This document shows, piece after piece, positions 1-5,165 of a stretch of 5,982 nt of DNA (position 1 is the stretch's first letter; every line of letters starts with the position of its first letter). Origin of the DNA: an uncultured Clostridium sp. (GTDB lineage Bacteria; Bacillota; Clostridia; Lachnospirales; Lachnospiraceae); contig CAJJLI010000159.1 in the NCBI GenBank assembly GCA_905192625.1, positions 1-5,982 on the forward strand, written 5' to 3'. The translations under genes were made by a program, and so were the position numbers. The notes below the pieces were generated by a model, which saw only the letters and a list, made by a program, of their open reading frames with translations, was not told where the DNA came from and made no database searches.

Positions 1-1
1 A

Positions 2-2056
2 GAAGAAAATCTAAGTGATGAGAGTATAACGGAAGTTTACAGTGCACGGGAATTAGAGGCAAGGGCGATTGCAATGAGGATTAAAGAGCTTGTAGATCCT
101 GAAAAAGGTTTACTCGTGAATGATAAAGGGGCACTAAGAAGAGCTAGGTTTAGCGATGTTGTTATATTATTAAGAACTATGGCTGGTTGGTCGGAAGTGT
201 TTACTGATACTTTAATGCTAGAGGGAATCCCTGCGTATTCGGACATTCAATCTGGATATTTTCAGACATTAGAAGTGAAAACAATGTTAAATATGCTTCG
301 TATTTTAGATAATCCTAGACAGGACATTCCATTCGCAGCTATTTTATATTCTAAAATTGTAGGATTAAATAGCGAAGGACTAGCAAAACTTAGGGTTGAG
401 AATTATGGAAAAGAAGTGGATGCTAAAAAAATACCGTTGTATGAACTTGCAAGGCTTTATGTAGACACTGGTAGTGATGAACTCGTAAAAGAGAAGCTAT
501 CCAAATTTTTCACAGTTTATGATGAGCTTCGTCTTATGGTTCCATACACACCAATTCATCAATTGCTATTAGAAATTTATCATTTTACTGGATATGACAC
601 CTTTGTATTATCGATGCCCTCAGGGGAGAAAAGAAAAGCGAACCTAGATATGCTTGTGCAAAGAGCAATAGCCTTTGAGTCTAGTAGTTATCACGGTTTA
701 TTTCAATTTATTCGTTATATCGAACGTTTATTAAAGTATGAAATAGACTATGGGGAAGCGCTAGATAGTGGTGCAAATGAAAATACTGTACGTATTATGA
801 GTATTCATAAGAGCAAAGGTTTGGAATTTCCGATCGTAATCTTAGCAGGGATGGGAAAACAGTTTAATAACTCTGATACAAGAGCGAAAATTGTACTGCA
901 TGCCGATTATGGTATTGGGCCTGAATGCATTGATCATAAGTTACGAACAAAAACACCGACCTTATTAAAAAGGGCCATTCAACGAACATCGATTTTGGAT
1001 AATTTAGGTGAGGAATTGCGTATTTTATATGTTGCTTTAACGAGAGCTAAAGAAAAATTAATTATGGTCGGAACCGTAAAAGGAAGTGAAAAAACAGAGC
1101 AAAAATGGATGCAAGAAGCAATGTTATCGACACAAACCTTGCCTTTTAGTACCTTAGCTTCTGCTAGAACTTATTTTGATTTTGTGGGTCCTGTAGTTAT
1201 GAGTCAAGATAAAATTCGTTACCGTGTTCTTAACGCCAATGATTTAATGCAAATGGAAGAGAAAAAACAACGTGATAATCAAGAGTTAAAAGATTTGCTA
1301 GAATCATATGATAGTAAAGAGCCTTTTAGTCAGGATATCTATGATTCCTTAAATAATAAGTTAAATTTTAAATATAAGTTCGAGCGTGAAGCAAGTTTAC
1401 CAATAAAAACGACGGTCTCTGAACTAAAAAAATTAAGTATGGAAGAAGAAGAGGCTGTAGTCGCAGAATTTGTAACACAACCTCGAGTAAAAAATAATAT
1501 TATTCCCAAGTTCTTAAAAACGGAAGAGGTAGTAGTAGGTGCAGCAAGAGGTACACTGTATCATAGGGTGCTTGAATTAATTCCGTTTGAGCAGATTAAT
1601 AGCAGTGAGGATGTATATACGGAAATCAATCGCTTATTAGAAAAGAATATGATTCGTGAAATGGAACATGAGCAAATAGATGCATCTCTGTTTGTGAAAT
1701 TTTTTAGTACTGAGATAGGTAAGCGAATGTGCAATGCAGCAAAAGCTGGTACGTTAGTGAAAGAACAACAATTTGTTTTAGGAATTTCTTCTTCTGAAAT
1801 GTATGATGACATAGATAGTGATGAAATTATATTAATACAAGGTATCATCGACGCTTATTTTATTGAAAATGGTGAACTAATATTAGTTGATTATAAAACT
1901 GATTACGTACCGAAGGTAAATGGAGAGGACATTTTAATCAAAAAATATAAAAAGCAATTAGAATATTACAAAAGGGCATTGCAACAAATTACTGGAGGAT
2001 ATGTAAAAGAACAAATAATTTATTCATTTTCACTTTCAAAAGAGATTCGAATATAG
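2..2056 (+). CDS. addA: ATP-dependent helicase/nuclease subunit A (AddA), C-terminal part, 5' truncated
   Basis: AddA is the helicase-nuclease subunit of the AddAB complex. It unwinds and trims double-strand DNA ends so that RecA can load at Chi-like sites. The frame is open from base 2, so the gene begins outside the window; 684 residues are visible of a family usually about 1,200 long, and the first ATG at 74 is internal. UvrD-like motifs follow in order: motif IV region LLRTM (residues 56-60), NPRQDIPF (104-111), motif V SIHKSKGLEF (267-276) and motif VI YVALTR (343-348). The C-terminal RecB-like PD-(D/E)XK nuclease appears complete: His521 in GTLYH, Asp617 in GIID, Asp630 and Lys632 in LVDYKTD, and Gln652 in the QLEYY motif. 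Walker A/B lie in the missing part. The gene ends in TAG with no clear terminator, 95 nt before the SASP gene. Partner addB would be expected upstream. The family assignment is secure from these motifs; no frameshift is visible. Confidence 0.96.
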   Translation, partial: EENLSDESITEVYSARELEARAIAMRIKELVDPEKGLLVNDKGALRRARFSDVVILLRTMAGWSEVFTDTLMLEGIPAYSDIQSGYFQTLEVKTMLNMLRILDNPRQDIPFAAILYSKIVGLNSEGLAKLRVENYGKEVDAKKIPLYELARLYVDTGSDELVKEKLSKFFTVYDELRLMVPYTPIHQLLLEIYHFTGYDTFVLSMPSGEKRKANLDMLVQRAIAFESSSYHGLFQFIRYIERLLKYEIDYGEALDSGANENTVRIMSIHKSKGLEFPIVILAGMGKQFNNSDTRAKIVLHADYGIGPECIDHKLRTKTPTLLKRAIQRTSILDNLGEELRILYVALTRAKEKLIMVGTVKGSEKTEQKWMQEAMLSTQTLPFSTLASARTYFDFVGPVVMSQDKIRYRVLNANDLMQMEEKKQRDNQELKDLLESYDSKEPFSQDIYDSLNNKLNFKYKFEREASLPIKTTVSELKKLSMEEEEAVVAEFVTQPRVKNNIIPKFLKTEEVVVGAARGTLYHRVLELIPFEQINSSEDVYTEINRLLEKNMIREMEHEQIDASLFVKFFSTEIGKRMCNAAKAGTLVKEQQFVLGISSSEMYDDIDSDEIILIQGIIDAYFIENGELILVDYKTDYVPKVNGEDILIKKYKKQLEYYKRALQQITGGYVKEQIIYSFSLSKEIRI

Positions 2057-2113
2057 TAAAATAAGTAATTGCTAAATGGTTCATTGTGTTTTGTTTAATT
2101 TTTGTAATTATCG

Positions 2114-2149
2114 TCTACACTTAAAAAAAAGAAGAAAGGTAAGTGTAGA
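2114..2149 (+). promoter_or_regulatory. Perfect 10-bp inverted repeat with the Shine-Dalgarno sequence in its loop
   Basis: TCTACACTTA (2114-2123) and TAAGTGTAGA (2140-2149) are exact reverse complements. They enclose a 16-nt purine loop (2124-2139) that contains GAAGAAAGG, the ribosome binding site of the SASP gene starting at 2152. In RNA the 3' arm would occupy the spacer between the Shine-Dalgarno sequence and the AUG. Folding could therefore block initiation or present the site in a loop. As DNA it could instead be a protein-binding palindrome. No T-run follows, so it is not a standard terminator. The symmetry is seen directly; the function is inferred. Confidence 0.6.
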
Positions 2150-2151
2150 GT

Positions 2152-2370
2152 ATGTCTAAGAAGAAAAAAGAGATCGATATAACAAAAATCAAACCAGAAG
2201 AAATGATGAAATATGAGATTGCAAAAGAGCTTGGCTTATTTGATAAAGTATTAAAAGAAGGATGGGGTTCCCTCTCTGCAAAGGAAACAGGTCGTATCGG
2301 TGGTATTATCACTAGAAAGAGAAAAGAACTTGCAAAACAGCAAAGTGAAGCAAATGAACAAAGCAGTTAG
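2152..2370 (+). CDS. Small acid-soluble spore protein, alpha/beta type (SspF-like)
   Basis: This is a 72-residue protein of the alpha/beta SASP family. Such proteins coat spore DNA in the forespore, protect it from UV and chemical damage, and are degraded by the GPR protease during germination. The N-terminus is lysine-rich (MSKKKK). The first conserved block, YEIAKELGLFDKV (residues about 21-33), covers the usual GPR cleavage region. The second, GWGSLSAKETGRIGG (about 38-52), matches the family's LTAxExGRxGG signature. The spacer with a Gly-Trp pair resembles the SspF-like minor branch. The usual EIASE cleavage sequence reads EIAKE here. ATG 2152 is the only sensible start, because an in-frame TAG lies at 2146-2148; the Shine-Dalgarno sequence sits in the loop of the preceding inverted repeat. 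I could not find a convincing sigma-G promoter, so expression may come partly from upstream. Confidence 0.88.
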   Translation: MSKKKKEIDITKIKPEEMMKYEIAKELGLFDKVLKEGWGSLSAKETGRIGGIITRKRKELAKQQSEANEQSS

Positions 2371-2417
2371 GGGATACCGTTAGTTATTAGGAGTTAGAAA
2401 GAAAGGCAGGGTTCCTT

Positions 2418-3344
2418 ATGCGAAAAAAAATGTTATTTATATATAATCCAAACGCTGGTAGGGGCAAAATACGAAGTAAATTGTCAAGTATCTTAGAGAT
2501 ATTATCAAAACTTGATAATGAAATTGTGGTATTTGCCACACAGAAGAAGACCGATGCTAAAAGAATCGTAGAGGAGTATGTAAGTCGTGGTAATTGTGAT
2601 GTTATTCTATGCTCTGGCGGAGATGGTACACTAAACGAGGTTGTTAGTGGTCTTATGGAGTGTGAAAAGTCACTACCAGTAGGTTATATTCCATCTGGGA
2701 CCACCAATGACTTTGGCTATAGTTTGAAAATTCCCAAAGACATGGTAAATGCTGCCAAGATGTTTGTTAATGGAACAACGTTACTCTGTGATGTTGGTTC
2801 TATTAACAACATGTTTTTTACATATACAGCGGCTTTTGGATTATTTACAGATGTTTCTTACGAAACCTCACAAAATGCTAAGAATGTATTTGGTAGAGCA
2901 GCTTATATCCTAAGTGGGATTAGTAAGTTACATGGGGTAAAATCATATCATTTGACAATATCAATTGATGATAAAATCATAGAAGATGATTTTATTTATG
3001 GTATGATTGCAAATTCGGATTCCGTAGGAGGATTTAAAGGTATTACAGGCAAGGATGTATTACTAAATGACGGATTGTTTGAGATGCTTTTAATTCGTAT
3101 GCCACGTAATCTAATCGAACTTACAACCATTGTGAATGAATTGTTACGTGGGGATTCGGATAGTGATTATATATACTATGAACGAGTTTCCACTGCTGAA
3201 ATTATTGCAGAGGAAGAAATTCCTTGGACACTGGATGGTGAGTTTGGTGGAAATATGAAAGAGGCAAGTGTTGTGATTCATAAAGAGGCAATTCCTTATA
3301 TATGCCAGGTGGAAAGTGAAAAGTTACTTGAGCTAAAAGAGTAA
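2418..3344 (+). CDS. Diacylglycerol kinase / YegS-BmrU family lipid kinase
   Basis: This is a 308-residue soluble lipid kinase, close to the usual length of about 300. Gram-positive members such as DgkB phosphorylate diacylglycerol to phosphatidic acid at the membrane, recycling DAG released by lipoteichoic acid synthesis. Visible motifs: NPNAGRG (10-16); the nucleotide-binding GGDGTLNEV (67-75); PSGTTNDF (92-99); CDVG with Asp125; LNDG (216-219), near the magnesium site; and LDGE (272-275), whose Glu275 matches the DgkB catalytic base. No signal peptide or membrane helix is seen. The start ATG follows GAAAGG (2401-2406) and GGCAGGG (2405-2411); Met5 is a less likely alternative. The gene lies 47 nt after the SASP gene with no terminator between, so cotranscription is likely. 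The exact lipid substrate (DAG, undecaprenol or another) cannot be decided from sequence; the dagK/dgkB name is plausible but not assigned. Confidence 0.92.
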   Translation: MRKKMLFIYNPNAGRGKIRSKLSSILEILSKLDNEIVVFATQKKTDAKRIVEEYVSRGNCDVILCSGGDGTLNEVVSGLMECEKSLPVGYIPSGTTNDFGYSLKIPKDMVNAAKMFVNGTTLLCDVGSINNMFFTYTAAFGLFTDVSYETSQNAKNVFGRAAYILSGISKLHGVKSYHLTISIDDKIIEDDFIYGMIANSDSVGGFKGITGKDVLLNDGLFEMLLIRMPRNLIELTTIVNELLRGDSDSDYIYYERVSTAEIIAEEEIPWTLDGEFGGNMKEASVVIHKEAIPYICQVESEKLLELKE

Positions 3345-3542
3345 TTGAGTAAAGAGCAGAAGTAAAGTTTTTTGAATTAACTGAATCAACCGTTAATAGT
3401 CCGAGAGAAGGGCGAATTTAAGGAATTGTATACGTGTGAAATTCTTACTGTGCATTGAAATTTACGTTTTGGCTATTCATAGTAAAAATCGATAAGAAGA
3501 AACTTCAAAAATAATATATCCAGACGCAAAGAAAGAAAAATA
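3345..3542. other. Intergenic stretch with no recognised gene
   Basis: About 200 nt lie between the lipid kinase stop and the terminator stem. Reading frames here are short; the longest frame I checked runs about 22 codons from 3353 and has no start codon. One weak imperfect stem (3419-3427 with 3440-3447, one bulged G) is visible but lacks a T-run. I see no RNA gene, repeat family or gene remnant that I can support. Confidence 0.6.
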
Positions 3543-3589
3543 AAAAACATGACGTTAATTAACAGCTGATTAATTAATGTCATGTTTTT
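3543..3589. terminator. Bidirectional Rho-independent terminator between convergent genes
   Basis: A 20-bp stem pairs 3543-3562 with 3570-3589 around a 7-nt loop (CAGCTGA). The only non-Watson-Crick position is a G-T pair (3554/3578), a wobble in the rightward RNA and a mismatch in the leftward one. The left arm begins with five A and the right arm ends with five T, so either transcript would end in a stem with a U-tract. It lies 20 nt beyond the stop of the minus-strand xylR and about 200 nt beyond the lipid kinase stop. It is best placed for xylR and also stops rightward read-through into xylR antisense. Confidence 0.88.
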
Positions 3590-3609
3590 ATTTGTTATTA
3601 TGAATACGT

Positions 3610-4776
3610 TTATATCTGATAATCATACTCTGAAACAAAGCATATTTTATCAATTCCCAAAAAGTTTTTAACAGCAACACAGATGCCACCAATTAAAATG
3701 GAATTATCTTTTAGCATGGAGTTTACAATTGGAACTTTGTCATTCATTTTACTACGAAGAGAGTCGTAGATTAGTTTAGTAAACTCGGGAAATTCCATAG
3801 TAAATGCGCTATTGATAATGACGATCTCTGGGTTATAAGAGTTTAATAAGTTATTGATGCAAACAGCCATGTACTTTATAAATTTTTGACCTACTTGCAA
3901 AGCTTCTGGAACCTTCAAGTGATAATCTTTTGCAAAGTTATAGAAACTTACCGATTCTTGATTGGTGGCAAGTGCATATTCTTTTAATAAGGAACGCTCA
4001 GAAGTATATTGCTCCAAGCATCCTTTATTACCACAAGGACATTCACGCCCGTCAATTTCAACTATGGTGTGACCAAATTCACCTGCATAACCACTGAATC
4101 CAGTATATAATTTGTGATCAATAATAAGACCTAGGCCGACACCAGAGTGGATACTTATATTTGCAATATTTGAATACTGGTTGGAGAGATAGGTAAGTTC
4201 ACCAAGCGCAGAAAGATTCGCTTCATTGTCAAGGTAAACTGGTACACTAAAATAAGAAGAAAGTTTTTCCTCTAAATTCATTTTTGATAAATCATAATAA
4301 GGAGTAAAAATAACATGATTATGATTGGTAACACCGTGAATACCAAGGGTGATTCCTATAAGACCATATGGCATATCAGATTGTTCATTTTCTATGGATT
4401 CAATAAGCTTTATTAAGGTTTCTATTAGCTCTGAATCTTTCGGGGTTTGTACTTGTTTAAAACTTTTATTATCTCCTTGCAAATCTGTCGCAAGAGCAGA
4501 GAGCATATTAAGACCAATGTCGATACTAATTGCATAACCTGCTTTTTTATTAAAACTTAATAAAATAGGCTTTCTACCTAATAAGGTGTCATCGCTGCCT
4601 ATTTCAATGACTAATTTTGCGTTGATTAAGTCGCTAACAATTGCAGAAATGGTAGCTTTTGTAAGGCCTAGCTGCTTTGAAATTGCGGCTCTAGAGATGG
4701 CATTTGTATTCATAATCGTCTCGAGGACGAGTTTACTATTCATATCACGTATAAGTTCTTTGCTTCCGATAACCAT
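3610..4776 (-). CDS. xylR: ROK-family transcriptional repressor, probable xylose repressor XylR
   Basis: This 388-residue regulator has the XylR layout: an N-terminal winged helix-turn-helix and a ROK sugar-binding domain. The helix-turn-helix covers about residues 28-51 (SRAAISKQLGLTKATISAIV). The wing ends near GRKP (67-70). The ROK domain starts with SIDIGLN (84-90), continues through DNEANLSALGE (183-193) and GVGLGLIIDHKLYTG (212-226), and reaches AGEFGH (231-236). The zinc site is complete: His236, Cys246, Cys248 and Cys253 in CPCGNKGC. The ROK kinase motif DxGxT reads DIGLN, and the catalytic Asp of NDAN is Glu185, so it should bind sugar without phosphorylating it. ATG 4776 is preceded on the minus strand by GAAAGGGG with a 6-nt spacer, a strong start. 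The gene is divergent from xylB, which supports xylose as inducer; a xylan-derived or other sugar remains possible. Confidence 0.87.
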   Translation of the reverse strand: MVIGSKELIRDMNSKLVLETIMNTNAISRAAISKQLGLTKATISAIVSDLINAKLVIEIGSDDTLLGRKPILLSFNKKAGYAISIDIGLNMLSALATDLQGDNKSFKQVQTPKDSELIETLIKLIESIENEQSDMPYGLIGITLGIHGVTNHNHVIFTPYYDLSKMNLEEKLSSYFSVPVYLDNEANLSALGELTYLSNQYSNIANISIHSGVGLGLIIDHKLYTGFSGYAGEFGHTIVEIDGRECPCGNKGCLEQYTSERSLLKEYALATNQESVSFYNFAKDYHLKVPEALQVGQKFIKYMAVCINNLLNSYNPEIVIINSAFTMEFPEFTKLIYDSLRSKMNDKVPIVNSMLKDNSILIGGICVAVKNFLGIDKICFVSEYDYQI

Positions 4777-4800
4777 AATTATCCCCTTTCTACTATCATT

Positions 4801-4828
4801 ATTATATAAAAAAAATCATGTATGTCAA
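4801..4828 (-). promoter_or_regulatory. Sigma-A promoter for xylR
   Basis: On the minus strand the -35 is TTGACA (4828-4823) and the -10 is TATAAT (4806-4801), both perfect consensus, with a 16-bp spacer containing a run of eight T. Transcription should start near 4794, giving a leader of only about 18 nt that contains the GAAAGGGG ribosome binding site (4790-4783). No operator-like palindrome overlaps it, so strong constitutive expression, or control from a distance, is expected. Confidence 0.85.
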
Positions 4829-4854
4829 TGTAAATTGGTACAGCATTACAAATA

Positions 4855-4970
4855 CTGGAAACGAAAGTCAAGTACAAACGAAGGTAAAGCAAAAACATAG
4901 GTAAAATGCAAGGGGAAGTTAAAGGTAAATGTAAGTCAAAAAATCAAAATTCAGTTAACAAAATTCAACG
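4855..4970. other. Purine-rich intergenic stretch with GGTAAA repeats
   Basis: Between the two divergent promoters the plus strand is strongly A/G-rich with few T. It carries three GGTAAA copies at 4883-4888, 4900-4905 and 4924-4929. Two of them share a longer pattern, AGGTAAA followed by GCAA. The spacings of 17 and 24 bp are irregular. No conserved coding frame is seen. It may help promoter activity or DNA bending, or may mean nothing. Confidence 0.35.
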
Positions 4971-4991
4971 AGTTACCACTCATAAGAAATC

Positions 4992-5020
4992 TTGACAGTT
5001 ATTATAACAACTGATATTAT
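4992..5020 (+). promoter_or_regulatory. Sigma-A promoter for xylB, with extended -10
   Basis: TTGACA (4992-4997) is a perfect -35. After exactly 17 bp comes TATTAT (5015-5020), five of six matches to TATAAT, preceded by TGA (5012-5014), an extended -10 element. Transcription should start near 5027, leaving a leader of about 139 nt before the xylB ATG. So strong a core promoter fits a gene controlled by repression rather than by an activator. Confidence 0.88.
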
Positions 5021-5031
5021 TATATCAAATA

Positions 5032-5044
5032 TTATTGTTTATTA
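5032..5044 (+). repeat. 13-bp direct repeat, copy 1 (within the operator)
   Basis: TTATTGTTTATTA occurs here and again, identically, at 5091-5103, start to start 59 bp apart. This copy contributes the left arm of the operator palindrome. Identity stops at both ends. In such A/T-rich DNA a 13-mer repeat is less surprising than usual, but its overlap with the operator arm suggests function. Confidence 0.6.
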
Positions 5045-5053
5045 ACTAAACAA
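5035..5053 (+). promoter_or_regulatory. Probable XylR operator (xylO) for xylB
   Basis: TTGTTTA (5035-5041) and TAAACAA (5047-5053) are exact reverse complements around a 5-bp centre, TTAAC. Firmicute XylR operators have the same kind of core, GTTTGTTTAAACAAAC-like, so the fit to the divergent ROK regulator is good. The site covers roughly +9 to +27 relative to the predicted xylB start, a position where a bound dimer would block promoter clearance or elongation. The palindrome is seen directly; XylR binding is inferred. Confidence 0.72.
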
Positions 5054-5068
5054 ATTCTAATTATGCAA

Positions 5069-5080
5069 TAAAAATTTTTA
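5069..5080. repeat. 12-bp A/T palindrome in the xylB leader
   Basis: TAAAAATTTTTA is perfectly self-complementary and lies between the two TTGTTTA copies. It is A5T5, a pattern associated with intrinsic DNA bending. It may shape the operator region, but chance is plausible in DNA this A/T-rich. Confidence 0.3.
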
Positions 5081-5090
5081 CAGATAGTTT

Positions 5091-5103
5091 TTATTGTTTA
5101 TTA
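5091..5103 (+). repeat. 13-bp direct repeat, copy 2 (possible half-operator)
   Basis: This is an exact second copy of TTATTGTTTATTA. It contains the TTGTTTA arm (5094-5100), but the expected TAAACAA arm is absent downstream. A 10-bp perfect palindrome, GAAATATTTC, follows instead at 5104-5113. It may be a secondary half-site for the repressor or a decayed operator. Confidence 0.45.
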
Positions 5104-5165
5104 GAAATATTTCACATTGAAGATTTTATACGAATGAATACAAAATATATATTTGGGAGGTAATT

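Noticed and set aside
37..246. Minus-strand 69-codon frame inside addA
   Set aside because: Antisense to a motif-rich addA region, with no ribosome binding site or family resemblance; likewise the minus-strand frame at 1561-1848.
2057..2113. Sigma-G or sigma-A promoter for the SASP gene
   Set aside because: The best -10-like string (TAATTAT near 2105) has no properly spaced -35 of either type.
2121..2312. Minus-strand 63-codon frame over the SASP gene
   Set aside because: Shadow of the SASP coding strand; the plus strand has clear SASP motifs.
3419..3447. Imperfect stem-loop in the kinase 3' region
   Set aside because: Short, A/T-rich, with a bulge and no T-run; it cannot be told from chance.
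4349..4537. Plus-strand frames within or overlapping xylR (4349-4537 and 4586-4900)
   Set aside because: Antisense to a well-supported ROK gene; the second runs into promoter DNA and has no recognisable domain.
4829..4850. TGTAA-N12-TTACA inverted repeat beside the xylR -35
   Set aside because: Arms of only 5 bp with a wide spacer in A/T-rich DNA and no similarity to the xylB operator.
4856..4870. Possible CcpA cre site (TGGAAACGAAAGTCA)
   Set aside because: The left half fits the cre consensus, but the right half fits only if one extra base is allowed, and it lies more than 120 bp upstream of the xylB -35.
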